Source of the DNA: Aurelia coerulea
Lineage: Eukaryota > Cnidaria > Scyphozoa > Semaeostomeae > Ulmaridae
Assembly: GCA_039566865.1 (NCBI GenBank)
Contig: CM076961.1
Location: forward strand, 441,501-505,500
Direction: 5' to 3'
Length of the DNA stretch: 64,000 bases
The position numbers and the translations under genes were made by a program. Below, in pieces: positions 42,020-54,617 of the stretch (its first letter is position 1; every line of letters starts with the position of its first letter). The notes below the pieces were generated by a model. It ran no database searches. It worked only from the letters and a program-made list of their open reading frames with translations, and was not told the DNA's origin.

Positions 42020-43745
42020 CTGAAATATAAAAATGAGTTGTTAGAATTGGATTTTGCTGTTACACAAAGTATGTTAGCATGCCACTAGTGTTAAAATACT
42101 CAAAAAGTTCATCTTGCTGCGTGTAGTACAAAGATAAACGAATAAAATAACATTTATTAATTAGTCTTTTTATCAAAACGATTTTTGCAACATTTAAAGA
42201 CAACTTATTGCCTTCTATCCATAATTTGAGATTTGACAAACAATTATCATGAATTGCTGAATTAATTGCATCGGATGGTCTCTTACACAAAGCATGTTAA
42301 CATGACAATATGACGGCAATATACCGGGTGCGCCAAAATTAACTATGCACGTTTGGCAGGCCACGATAAATCGTACACTGGACCGATTTTGAAGATTTAT
42401 GACTTAATCTATAGCAGAAAGCCTGAATTGGATTCTAGGAGTTTTTACAAATTTTTCCGTTTTCACTTTTTAGAGCTACAAGCGAGTTTCTTAAAATTTT
42501 TGTTTTCGAAAACACTGAAAACCATCAAAAAACGTTGATCAAATTTTCTAAAGAATCAACATGAATGGACAAAGGGAAAACATTTTCAGCGTGATTTGGA
42601 GATTTGGAAATTGATTATTGTAAACTTCTGCACGAGCGTTATTTCAACGATTGGCCTGTTGCGAAATTCTGTTGTAGTTACAATAAAGTACCGCCCCAAA
42701 AGCAGTCACAAAATCAAAAATGTAACAAGACTCCATGCTTGCTGGCCCCATGACGCTTTCTCGCCTGTCTTTTTAACCCCCTTGACACAGGAACACAACC
42801 TGCACCAAAGCATAAATTCAATGACATTACAAAAGAAAAGACATTCCTTTATACCCTTAAAATATTATTACATTTCTCCCAAGATAGTACGAACTCTCAT
42901 AAAGCACCTTACAATTAGTCGATTTCTAAATCCCAAATCACCACGAAAAAGTTTTCTCTTTGTCCATTCATATCGATTCTTTAGAAAGCTTGATCGATGT
43001 TTTTTATCGTTTTCAGTGTTTTCGAAAACTAAAATTTTAAGAAACTCGCTTGTAGCTCTAAAAACTGAAAGCAGAAAAATTTGCAAAAAATCCTAGAATC
43101 TAATTCAGGCTTTCTGCTAACTATTAAGTCATAAATCTTCAAAATCGGTCCTGTTTACGATTTATCGTGGCCTGCCAAACGTGCATAGTTTATTTTGGCG
43201 CACCCGGTACGCTTTTTGAAATACTTTTTTGTAATAGAGATATGAAGATGACAAGTAGCATGTTTGTAGTTGAGATTTGATAGTTTGCAGCCATTTTACG
43301 TACACACCGTGACGCTTCCCATTTGGACTCATGAGCACACCACGAGCATTTCGATTTACGAGTTATCATTATTAGGACAAACAGGACGACGCATAAGAGA
43401 CAGACTCAACGAACACCGACGAGACATTATAAACAAACGTTCCGACACATCCGGGGTTGCAGAACACTTTTGTAAACCCAATCACTCCGTACAAGACTTA
43501 CAACTACTACCGCTACTTAAGATACATGACACCAGAGAGAGTGTTAGACGAGCCAAGGAAAATTACTTCATTGACTTAGCGAACACTCTCTCACCCAACG
43601 GACTGAACAGAACCACAGACCGCTAACAAACACAGTTGTAAGTAACCTAATCTACTCACTCTCTTACCTTACCTATTCTCCTCACTATCCCCATAATTAT
43701 TATTATCATTATATCGCAGTTAGTTTCTAACATTGCATTTACATA

Positions 43746-43807
<62 letters not shown>

Positions 43808-46800
43808 CATCATCATATTATTATTATTATCACCATCAGCATTATTATTATCATTATTATCTTGATTAGCATCATCATCATTTTACTACATATATTACAT
43901 AACCGTTATAAACCTAACCCATATAACCTCTGCGTAGCCATCATATCTAACCAATCACGTGTTACTTCTCCTTTTCAAATCGCTGTACATATTCAAATTT
44001 TTATTATAACTGTCACATTACAGCCCTGAAGAAGTCCTGCATGGCAGGACGAAATATTGGCAAAAATTAAATTAGTCGTATTTGCTGTTGTTTTTTGTCG
44101 TGTTGCGGTGTTTCTGCCTTTAAATTTATCATTATTCGTTACATATAACTTTCAAAATGGTTGAAGCATCGAAATTGCCCGAAGCGAAATAACAGGCACT
44201 TCGAAAAAAATTAGATCAGGCAAATGACATGCTGTAACTGCTTTTTGGAATCTAATAAAACAGGCCACTTTTATAGTGGACGAACAAAACAAAACCGACA
44301 CGCCGTTATAGCACCTAAGCCACTAGTTGGCTAAACCCAATAGACACCCGCCAAAGATCAAAGCCTTTGGCGCAAATTAGAACAATTGCAACGTGAAAAC
44401 AAACTCCTTCTGTCAGCAGAGGGAGGGATCCCAAAGTTTAATAAACACCGCTTCTAAAACCTTGAGGTGGAAGGCAGACCTAGCCCTACCCAAAATTCGG
44501 AAACAGTCCTCGCTATAGTTGCTACCACACTCATTACTGCTCAGTAAGTGAGTACCAATGGCAAAATCACTTTCTTGTTTATTCTCAGCTCAGTTTACTC
44601 AGTATTAGAACATTGACATGTCTTCAAATTGACCTTTCCGCTGTTAATTAGCTATAAGGATTGCGCAATCAAGATTCTCTTGTTGAATAGCTAAATGTCT
44701 GTTATAGTAGATTTTGGATTGGAAGCTCCTCTCTAACTACTCCTGTCAATTGCAAGTGAGTTCAGGTGCTCAAACGCAATTTGTCAACTCATCAACATTC
44801 CTTCATAGATGTATAATAAACCTTTCATCTACTTAGTAATATGGCCTAGGATATGCGGCTTTTTCCAGGCGAATGGCGCATTTTGTAACTGACGGAATTT
44901 TGTGAAACAGCATCTAGGTCAGATAATTTGATCATTTAGTAGTTTTTTCACCGTTTAAAGACAAACATTCAGGTCAGAGAATTTCAGCACTTGGTAGTTT
45001 ATCCACCGTTTTAAGACTAACCAAAATCTAATCGCATGAATACGAAATGACTTTGCGGCAGACCGGAAAATCCTCCATAAACGGTTTTCAAGCATTAGCT
45101 TGCTAAAATCCTCGTTAAATTGCTCAAGAATAAGAATTCTCTTTTGTTGAATCAGATTTCGCGGTCTTTTACAGCAAACCATATGTTACTAAAGAAATCA
45201 TAAAAAATTTAAACTTGTAATCCTTTAGCTGCGATAAAATCTATTATTTTCATCAAGATAATTGCTACACCCATAAAAACTACGATTTTAGGTCTTCATA
45301 AAAAGAGCTTTCCAATAATATGGAAGCGGTTCTTCAATTTTTTGCGCAAAACTTTCGGAAATGAGTGGGTTCTCAAAGGATGCCGAAAGCGTATCTTATC
45401 TCTTTATCTGCAAAGCAGCTCTGTTTTGCTTCATTTATACGCCCTCTCGAAACTTCTACTCATAATATTCAAGGCCAGAGAACATTGGGTTTCTTGATTA
45501 CATGTATTACGCTCATTGTTCCAGTGGCAGCTCTGTTTTGCTTCATTTATACGCCTTCTCGAAACTTCTACTCATAATATTCAAGGCTAGAGAACGTTGG
45601 GTTTCTTGATTGCATGTATTACGCAGTGGCAGCTCTGTTTTGCTTCATTTATACGCCTTCTCGAAACTTCTACTCATAATATTCAAGGCTAGAGAACGTT
45701 GGGTTTCTTGATTACATGTATTACGCTCGTTGTTCCAATGACAGCTTGAGCACTCTGTGTATATCTTGAGCCACATTCACCCATTATTAAATTCAAGGCT
45801 ATACATTCTGTCTATAGTATATATCTTTGAAAGAGTTTGCGATGAAGCATTTTATAAAATTGCTCTTAATTTGAGAACGATTCAAGGATTTTACCAAACT
45901 AAATTGTCTTTATATACGTTCAAATGCTAACTACACAGGTAATACCAGTTCATAGGAGTCTCATAAATGGATTGAGAACTACAGGCTTCCAAACATGGAA
46001 ATATTTTTTTATTTACCAGGTTATAAAGCTAGACCTTTTAGCTATTCTACAGCAAAAGAGCCTAGATCGAACGATATTTTCAAACATTTTTATGCGAGAT
46101 GCTCGATTGAGTTACGTAAAGCTTCTTTTGAGGATTACGCTAAAGATGAACATAGGTTCCAAATCTTTAAAAATACCGGTGTAAAATTGAGTGACCTATT
46201 TCTTTAAACTGAATGATTTCAAAGAAACTTTAGCTTTTTTTCTATAATTCTACCGTTGGATTTTTCTGAAATCTTTAATAGTTTCAGAATTAGAGTGTTT
46301 TTCTTCCTTTTCAAGAATTCAAGAAAAATTTTCAGAAAAACTTCAAACCATCGTAATTTCTAAACCGTTTGACGCAACATGAAATAATTTCGCAGAGAAC
46401 TATAGTTTATGGAAGCCTACAATATGGTATCAAGCAAAAGTCTGTCACTCATCTGGTTTATGATTTAGAAATTTCATGACGTCACATCCTAAAATGAGCT
46501 GAAATGTAAAATACGCTATAATTTTGAAAAATATTCACAGTTTCTGGAAAGTCCAACGGTAGAATTATAGATAAGTATCTAAAGTTTCTTTCAAGCCATT
46601 CAATCAGAAGAAATAGATCATTGAATTTTACACCCACCTTTTTACGCTGAGTTAAAGATTTGGAACCTATGCTCTAAAGATGACGGCGAGGAACTTTTTA
46701 CCGCGATGCGTTGCGTTCTTTGATCGAATTCCAATAGAATCGCTAAAGATTTGTAATTCGAACGCATCGTATCTTGGTAGAAAGTTCCTCGCCGCCACCT

Positions 46801-48317
46801 TTAGCGTAATCGTCTATCGCTGTTCTGCACATTAGCACATTCGAGAATTCTTCACGATGTAACAAACATATCGTTCGATTCAGATTCTTTTTTAGAACGG
46901 CTAAAAGTCTATTGATTTTCAGCTAAGCAGAGAAATCAATAGACCTTTTAGCTATTCTAAAAAAGAGCCTGGATCGAACGTTATTTTTATACATTTTTAT
47001 ACGTGACATTCGATCGAGTGGCGTTAGAGCTTCTATCACTGCACATTCGAAAATTCTACAAAGTGCAGCAAAAGTTTGTTCGATTCTGATTCTTTTCTGA
47101 ATAGCTAAAAGGTCTATTCATAGTCTTACCTCAAATATCCCAATAATCTTTTCAATCATTGGTGCTCCAAGGCTTTTTGTTTGCAGCACACCAAGTTGGG
47201 AAAGATTACTAATGATCACAACTCCATTGATTTGTGTCTCTTCACTTTCAAACAACTTCTCCAGTGTGTATACAAACACTCTTAACAATTTCTCGAAATG
47301 AAAAGGAAGACTCATGTTCCATTTATTGAAATTAAATGTCATGATCACACGTCCTTTTTTGTCCCTTTGGGGTAACACCCCAACAATCCCTTGTTCCATT
47401 GTCCTTTTTACATTCTTTCTCGTCAAATTTCTGAACACTTCAGGCTTATTCTCTCTGACATTGTAATATTTTTCAAGCAGTGCGTATGCTGCTTCAACAT
47501 CAAATTTCCGACTTCTCAGAAATTTCAACAAAAAAGCATCGCTATGTTCATCAAAATTATTATCTTCTTGATGTATATCTATTTGTTGTCTAAACCCCCT
47601 GAGACAGGCTGCTTTGATCTCTGGGGTTTCCCCCAATTCATAGTACGCTTTCTGCATAGTCTGAGCTGGTATATACCCATGTCCCCCTAAAATTGGCCCA
47701 TTAGGTTCAACACTCCCTTCCATCTCGAGAATCCCGTTAACAGAACTGGGAGCATCCCCTGCTACATTAGAGGGCTTTCTTCCAGGTGACAATTGGTTCC
47801 CATAAGATAAGTCACTGCTTGATACTGATGAAGGCTGATCTAGGCTTGGTCCAATATTTCTTTGGTCATGGGCAGGAAAAGATGGCCCCATGGTCGGCTG
47901 AAAGCCCGTCGAGATAGTTGGCACTTCCATTAAGTTATCTTGATAAAATGGGCGCCCATTCGGAGAGAAAGTAGCTGGGGAGATATTTTGTTGATATTGG
48001 TTGAATTCACCAGCTGATAAATGTTGTTGGAAAGATTCAATATCATTAGGAGAATATTCTTGATATCCGCCATGTTGGAATTCTTGCAGATCATCAGGTT
48101 GGTAACCAGGCGACGGTTTAAGTTCATTGTATTCATCGAATTGCATTGTGTTATATTCATAATGGCCGTCATTTGGCATGTAGCCATTGAAATTATCTCC
48201 TTGCATTTCATCCCGTACCTCAGGACTATAATCACTATCATACATCAACGAATTATCTACTTGGTGATCTTGAATGTCGTAAGAATAATTCTGTGGTTGG
48301 AAATTGTGCTCATTCAT
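41666..48317 (-). CDS. CRAL-TRIO (Sec14/clavesin-like) lipid-transfer protein, two exons
   Basis: Exons 48317-47130 and 42019-41666 join in phase 0 to give 513 aa. Residues 1 to about 225 are low-complexity, rich in Q, N, Y, P, D and G. Residues about 228-295 are the CRAL-TRIO N-terminal helices (AFLLKFLRSRKFDVEAAYAL). Residues about 305-470 are the lipid-binding fold (KKGRVIMTFNFNKW; GVVIISNLSQLG; then, across the splice, IIGIFE + GNFPFRLSAIHLLN, PPWHF, ARRIFIHD, ILPKELGGKCPAYD). The order and spacing match clavesin and alpha-tocopherol-transfer-like proteins, which carry hydrophobic ligands or phosphoinositides between membranes. The tail is basic (PKMKRSPTPSRKSMK). The 5.1 kb intron is full of transposons. 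The ligand cannot be inferred. Confidence 0.88.
42324..43207. mobile_element. 884-bp TA-flanked inverted-repeat element (family I), copy 1
   Basis: The ends CCGGGTGCGCCAAAAT are inverted and bordered by TA (42322-42323, 43208-43209). The arms run several hundred bp (CACGTTTGGCAGGCCACGAT recurs inverted). Intron of the CRAL-TRIO gene. Confidence 0.82.
43345..43626 (+). pseudogene. Penelope-like element remnant: GIY-YIG endonuclease C-terminus
   Basis: The frame encodes LLGQTGRRIRDRLNEHRRDI, then VAEHFCKPNHSVQDLQLLPL, RAKENYFIDLANTLSPNGLN and a stop at 43624-43626. This arrangement (GQTGR, EH, HF…HS, a late Glu and a TLxPxGLN end) is that of GIY-YIG domains at the C-terminus of Penelope-like retroelements. 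Reverse transcriptase sequence upstream is missing, so it is a truncated copy. Confidence 0.75.
43752..43860. repeat. (TTA)n microsatellite, part imperfect
   Basis: Pure from about 43754 to 43806, then interrupted by CAT and CACC variants. It lies between the GIY-YIG remnant and the hammerhead-like core. Confidence 0.95.
44026..44054 (+). ncRNA. Hammerhead-ribozyme-like core in the Penelope remnant tail
   Basis: CTGAAGA (matching CUGANGA), a 7-bp helix GTCCTGC/GCAGGAC with loop ATG, then GAAA. Penelope-like elements are known to carry minimal hammerhead motifs. One extra A lies between the core and the helix, and stems I and III are not clear, so it may be inactive. Confidence 0.45.
45414..45740. 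repeat. Tandem repeat, three units of about 100-112 bp
   Basis: The unit runs from GCAGCTCTGTTTTGCTTCAT through ATTCAAGG to TTGATTACATGTATTACGC; the second unit lacks about 11 bp at its end. Confidence 0.85.
46032..46912. repeat. Nested foldback: G-type ends enclosing an H-type foldback
   Basis: The outer ends GACCTTTTAGCTATTCTACA (left) and a decayed inverse TTAGAACGGCTAAAAGTC (right). Inside, ATAGGTTCCAAATCTTTAAA at 46150 pairs with TTAAAGATTTGGAACCTAT near 46670, a distant relative of family H. Confidence 0.65.
46942..47114. mobile_element. 173-bp TA-flanked hairpin MITE (family G), next to the CRAL-TRIO exon 1 donor
   Basis: GACCTTTTAGCTATTCTA at both ends (inverted), TA on each side. 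The right end is 15 bp from the exon 1 splice donor. Confidence 0.8.
47130..48317 (-). CDS. CRAL-TRIO gene exon 1
   Basis: ATG at 48317 (AAAATGA context), 396 codons, donor TTTGAG|GTAAGA. It contains the Q/N/Y-rich extension, the CRAL-TRIO-N helices and the first half of the lipid-binding domain. Confidence 0.9.
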
Positions 48318-48767
48318 TTTGTTGTTATTTTTATGATAACTCCCGTAGGGATTGTTTTTTCCTGAATTTTGTCTTATTGTTCAAAATTTTATAAATCTAT
48401 CTTATTATCGACTGAGCTTGTTTTGAGTCCTTCACAACACAAAGTTGCTATGATTGATACTTCTGTCTTGTTCCACTTAAAAAGCTCGCTTCGCAAATTT
48501 CATTCTTGCAATCTTCCTGTATAGATCTCACTTTTTCTACAAGCGTCTCAAACCACTTCTTATTTCCAATCTGATTTCGATGTTTCCTTTTCTTCTCGGC
48601 AAGGACAGAAATCCTCGTCTCGTTGAGTAATCCTTAGGTGACTATTTACGGCAGCAGGACCTTCTTTCTCTTCTCGGCTATTCTCAGAACTTTTCTTTGA
48701 GCGATTGTTTCGGCGACTATTTACAGCAGCGCATTCGTAGCTACTGACCCTCTATCTCTTTGGAGTT

Positions 48768-48935
48768 GAGATGACTGTTTTATTGCTCCAAATACTCACC
48801 TTTCCTGCAACTCATTCTCTTTGGAATTGTATCAGACTTTTTGTTGTACTCAGCCTTTCCGTGCAACTCTATTCTCTTTGGAACTGTATCTAGATGACTT
48901 TTTATTGCTCCAAATACTCAGCCTTTCCGTACAGT
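48768..48935. repeat. Short tandem duplication upstream of the CRAL-TRIO gene
   Basis: Three partial units containing CTCTTTGGAA(T/C)TGTATC and TACTCAGCCTTTCCGT. Confidence 0.7.
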
Positions 48936-50289
48936 CAGTATTGAATCTCTTTCTTTTTCCAGTTATTTTGACAGACTGAATTTATCATTTGTAAACTTCT
49001 GTATTTCAGCGATCAGTTCAGCGTCTGTCTATCGCTATAGTAAAAATGGTTATACAGATTTTCGTCTGCTATTCTTACTTCGTTTTCTGCAATAATAAAT
49101 GTGTCTCCAGCAGTTAGCAAGGTTCAATTATCTTTTCACCGCCTGCAACCTTCTGTATTGCGCGTCTGTCCCTCGCTGCAGATTCTCGTCTGCTCGTCTT
49201 CGTCTTTGGGAAATGGCAAATCTGTTTCACAAAGTAAAGATGACTTCAAATAGCTTCAACGAGACAGAACTATTTCCACGAGACAATGACTTTTATCGGA
49301 GAGTCTATTTAGATTGTGTGATCATTTGTCAAGAATAGTGTGATTAGACAACGTTGCAAAGATTTTTTCTTCTTGCCGAATAGCAATTTTAATTGACTAG
49401 TTGCGGAAGTGTTTGTCGAGATTATGTGATCTTTAAACAACAGGAGGAAGACGGTGAAAATCTAGACAGAGTTTCAAAGACAATTTCTTACATAGAGCAA
49501 CACAGAGCAAGGAAGTTGACACTACAAGATGATAGCACAACCTGCACAAACTTCCAAAGCTGGCAGCTGGTACGGTTGAAAGTAATATTGGCACAGTTGT
49601 TATGCCGAACGGCAGGTGACTAAATGTGCAAGACCAAAATATCTTATACAGTAGAATCTCTTTTCTTTCAAGTGTAGGACACGAGCGAAAATATAGACGG
49701 AGTTGCTAAGATGATTGCTTTCACTGAGCCAGGAAGCTGAGATCAGACGACTATAGTACGACAAGCACAAATCTCCAAAGTAGGCAGCTAGTTTTTCTAT
49801 TCACGATGATCGAATATGTGCAGGAAAATTCGAATTCTTTTCGAATTAAAACATTCCATTTCAGACTGTATTTTACAACGAATCTTCCAGAGGAAACGAA
49901 TTCTTACTTTTGCATAAAAGACCACTGTTTTGTTTGTCAATAACACATTTGTTCAAATCAAGCTTTAACCAAGAATGAAGCAATGATGGCTTGAGATGAT
50001 GAAATGCTATTCATGTGACTGAAAACAATACTGGCGCAATTGCTATCCCGAATGGCAGGAAACTGAATGTGTACGAACGAAATGTTCATTTGCTGCTTCG
50101 AATACAGATCGAATATGAGAAAGCATTCGTGTCAGTGTCGAATTGTTTTGAAATACAAATGCAAAAAGTTTGTGGAAATATATTTCATGTGGAGGTGTTT
50201 CGTGATGCGTATTCAATCATAAATTTATCTGAATTTGTTTCACTTGACAACAGACAAAATAATGCCACTCCTTCAGTTCTATTTTGACG

Positions 50290-50760
50290 AAATGCTCTGC
50301 TGTTGGTTTCTCTGATCTTTGGACTCCACAACATTTGAATTCCCTTCAAATCAACGATATCGACTCTTCATCCAGCGAGTTATCTAGCAGACAACATAAA
50401 ACTGCAAACAATATTTTGTCCTTGTAAAGTTGAAGCCGATATAATGCCAGCGAAATATTTCGTCTTGAATTGCCTTCTCTGATTTTTGAATCTCACAATA
50501 ATTGAAGTCCCATTAGTCAATAATATTGCATCAGCCACCTTTTGGGTCATCAAGCAATCACCCTAAAAGAGAAGCATTCAAAATCGTTCAAAATCATCCA
50601 TTCAAATTTGGTCAAATTATAAACTCAAAATCGCTTAGATGTGAAGAAATATTCTGCTAAGAATTCTCCGATCATCGAATCTCACAACAATCAAATTCCA
50701 GTCAAATCAACAATGTTGCATCAGCCATCTTGTGTTGATCAAGCAATCGCACGAAACCAT
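50290..50760. repeat. Degenerate tandem repeat, about 180-bp units
   Basis: Three diverged units each containing TCTC(A/C)CAACA…AATT(C/G)(C/A)…GTC and TTGCATCAGCCA-type blocks, starting near 50300, 50475 and 50655. Confidence 0.55.
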
Positions 50761-51439
50761 AAAGAAATCCTCAAAAATTATCTGAAATTTTTTTGTTTCT
50801 TGTGGTATAGCTCTTGGCAAGCGTTTGATAAATGCGCGCAGCTCAACGCAATGAAATCCACACAACTGGCATTTGTTTTTATAGCGTCGGCTTTTTTCCA
50901 AGCCAAACTTTATAGCAAGTAACTTATTTACATACTACTTAGTAGTTATGCCAATGTTTTGTTTTGGAAACAATGACTTTAATATGAACAATATGCTTCC
51001 CAAGAAGTTTTTCAATAATGCCACTTGAAAAAAAAATTTCAGTTTGAATCAAAACTGCTTTCTTCTGTCAAGGTCACTTTGAATCTTCTACAGAATCGCC
51101 CGCTTTCAAATTAGATTTGCAAAGCATAATAAATCCACGGACAATGTTTGCAAAATTGGAGCGTTGGTTTATGCAACGAACTGTTAGGATTGTTGAGAAA
51201 TGAGTACCGTCTATTCATATCCATATTTTTCTCATTACAAATTTTCCCGACTTTGTTCAAAATCCTCTCGACAGGTGTCTATGATAAGATCATTAATGCG
51301 TTCTTTTACACCAAATATGAGTGTATTTCAATATAATACGAGTGAAGATTAATTGAAATTTCAGTAACGAAGTTGACGAAGGAGGTATTCATGATCACAT
51401 ATTCAAAAGTCAAAACATTGACCTCCTCCTATTGGTCTA

Positions 51440-51735
51440 GTGGTGTATGTTTTTGCGAGCGTACACCTCAAAAGTAAAGCCATACATCGACTATAACTGA
51501 ACGATGACAGAAAATAGACAATGAGTGAGTCAATAAGTTAATAGCTGCAATAGAACAATATTGAAATGAATGAACTAGCATTTTGAGCTAGTGGTGTATG
51601 TTTTTGCGAGCGTACACATTGAAAGTAAAGTCATACATCTACTAAAACTGAACAATGACAGAAAATAGACAATGAGTGAGTCAGTAAGTTAATAGCTGCA
51701 ATAAAGAGCAATGTTAAAGTGAATGAACGGAGCTA
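51440..51735. repeat. Tandem duplication, two units of about 148 bp
   Basis: TAGTGGTGTATGTTTTTGCG and AGACAATGAGTGAGTC recur at the same spacing with a few substitutions. Confidence 0.85.
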
Positions 51736-52880
51736 AGTAGAGGCAATCTATAAATAGGACAAAGAAAGCTCCTACGCACGGTATTATTCCTCTAGCTAAA
51801 CAATATGCCCACACGTCAGTCTACCTATTTACAGCAATTTTTCTTTGGCCTTGTCTCGATTCCAGGGGTGCAGAGAGTCTTGCTCTCGCCACCTATCTTT
51901 TTGATTAGCTATTCTACAGGAAGGCAGGTTTAGGGAATGCCAAGGTTTTGAGTTGTTAGTTTTGTATTTGCATCAAACCAGGCACTGTGTAGATTTCTAG
52001 GTTGCTAAGATTGGCAGCCTTTGCTTAAAGTTCAAAATGGACTTTTGACTTGCCGAAAAGGTATATTTTGTCTGATATTGCATGCCCCTGATAGCTAGTT
52101 GGTTCGTTCCTTTTATCCATACCCCCTTTCGTATGCCTCGTCTTTTGTTCACTTTTTCTAGGTATTACTTGAACCTTGCTTGAACCAACTGTAGGCTTTA
52201 CACGCGGAAAGGTATTTTTGTATTCTCTACTCAGATTAGCTTTAACTTGAGTTAGCTTTTATTTTATAGCTATTGTAAATATGTAGGCCTACCTAAATAG
52301 ATAAATACTAATAGTAAAACAACAATGATAATAATTGGTAGTTGTTTTCAACTTTATACCAGTCGAAAGATATCATGTATTTTGGCGGACCAGCGCAGTG
52401 CCTATGGGGCAAACTAAATTGTTTTTTTCTAACTGTTAAATTGTTTGATTCGCTTTTAAGGCGACCTTTCATGAGTGGCTTTTTCATTGAAGAGCTCTTC
52501 ATAAAACTGCACAATTTCTTGAATAGAAGTCATTACTTGTATTTATCTTGCTTGCAAATGTAAAGCTGCAATTGGATCTGATTTTAATCATCCAAGGGAA
52601 CACCTTCTAAAACAGATAATGTTTCGAGGCAAAACGGCCTAAAGATCATCGAGTGATTACTAAATACTGTAATTCTGAAAGCTTGTCTTGATTTTCTACA
52701 TCCATTTCCAAGACAATCTTGCGACATTGCAGATTATGAGATTAAAACAGATTTATTTCAACCGTCGGAAGATTATATTTCGCTGATTTCTTATCCAATG
52801 AAATGCAAAAAGCTGCTGACAGTAATCAAATCTTGAAATATTGAGGAAAACAAAAGTTAAGAGAATTCCTTTTTGGAATA

Positions 52881-53080
52881 GACCTTTTAGCTATTCTACA
52901 AAAGAGCCTGGATCGAGCGTTATTTTTATACGCGAGGCTCGATAGAGTGATGTTAAGATATTTGATAGTGATATTTTCGAATATGCACAATATTGATATA
53001 AGCTCTAACGCCACTCTATCGAACCTCGTGTATAAAAATAACGCTCGATCCAGGCTCTTTTGTAGAATAGCTAAAAGGTC
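52881..53080. mobile_element. 200-bp TA-flanked near-perfect hairpin (family G)
   Basis: The arms of about 80 bp are inverted with few mismatches, starting GACCTTTTAGCTATTCTACA. TA at 52879-52880 and 53081-53082. Confidence 0.85.
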
Positions 53081-53209
53081 TATTGTCCTTAAGGGTTGAA
53101 GAGGGCTTTATGGAACCCTCAAGGCAAACAAGAACTATAACCGAGCTTCCTTTTTATTGCTTTAAGAAGTCCACACTTCAAGCACCCTCCCCTCTTTATG
53201 TCAACATAT

Positions 53210-54150
53210 CTTTCATCACCTTTATTGCTGGAGCAGCCCACACTCCCAACACTCTTCCTCATTCTTCAAGCAACGCCACTGTGACTAATAAACGAGAGCT
53301 TTGTATGTTGAGCTTTCATCTCATTTTATCATTAATCATGTTTGCCAATTGTTCATGAAATTAGGTTATATGTGCTTTCCTGTTTACTGCTGAGGCAGAC
53401 ATTCCCAACACTCTCCCCCCACCCTATAAGCAACGCCATTGTGACTAATAACAACCGAAAGAGCTTTCATCTCATTTTATCATTTATCATGTTTGCCAAT
53501 TGTTCATGAAATTAGGTTGTATGTGCTGTCCTGTTTACTGCTGAGGCAAACATTCCCAACACTCTCCCCTACTCTATAAGCAACGCCACTGTGACAAATA
53601 GACAAGAGCTCTGCACATTGAACTTTCATCCTATTTTCTCATTTATCATCGAGCCGAATTATTCATGAAATTAGATATGGATTATCGATGATATCACCTT
53701 TACTGCTAGAGCAGCTCACATTTCCAACACTCTCCCCCCACCCCATAAGCAACGCCATTGTGACTAATAATAACCGAGAGAGCTTTCATCTCATTTTATC
53801 TTTCATCCTATTTCCTCATTTATCATCGAGCCGAATTATTCATGAAATTAGATATGGATTATCGATGATATCACCTTTACTGCTGGAGCAGCTCACATTT
53901 CCAACACTCTCCCCCCACCCCATAAGCAACGCCATTGTGACTAATAAACAAGAGCTCTGCACATTGAACTTTCATCCTATTTTCTCATTTATCATCGAGC
54001 CGAATTATTCATGAAATTAGATATGGATTATCGATGATATCACCTTTACTGCTAGAGCAGCCCGCACATTGATAAACGAAAGCTTGCATATTGAACACTT
54101 TCATGCCACTTTCTCATTCATCATGTCTGGAATTATTCATGAAATTAAAT
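53210..54150. repeat. Satellite array, six units of about 150-177 bp
   Basis: Units begin near 53219, 53384, 53535, 53699, 53876 and 54046 with TTTACTGCTGGAGCAG-type sequence, followed by TCCCAACACTCTCCCC, AAGCAACGCCA(C/T)TGTGAC and TCATGAAATTAG. Open frames here are by-products of the repetition. Confidence 0.88.
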
Positions 54151-54617
54151 TTGGATTATCATCTATATCCTTCAATCTGATTTGTTTATAGAAAAAACTT
54201 CGAATCAAAATTACTGTTGCTTGTCGAAAATCTAATTGAAAACTCAAATCAGCTGCGAACGTTAGCTTATATTACGATATCAATAGAGAGTCTTTGAAGA
54301 CAGTGCAAAATGGCTTCACCCTCAAATTTATAAGGAAGCAGAAGGGTTCATAAGATTGGTCTCTTGTCTCGACTTCTTTTTTGAAAGGTAATCTTTTTCT
54401 TTACCAAGGGTATGTTCCATCCGTCATAGACCTTTTAGCTATTTAGAAACAGAATTTGAATCGAAAAATATTGTTCAACATCTTGAAGTATTTTTGAGTG
54501 GGCACAATGGTACAGCATTATATACTTCTGCTAGCTGTTATCCTTGAAAACTCTACCTTAGTTTAGATTCTTATGTTTTCGTTTGTCATGGGTTTAAATC
54601 ACTCTTTGAAAGTTTAA

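Noticed and set aside
42596..43096. 166-residue frame in the CRAL-TRIO intron
   Set aside because: Lies wholly inside the inverted-repeat element, has an equivalent frame on the opposite strand and no domain.
53083..54014. Open frames in the satellite array
   Set aside because: Repeating frame without a start context or known motif; explained by unit length near a multiple of three.
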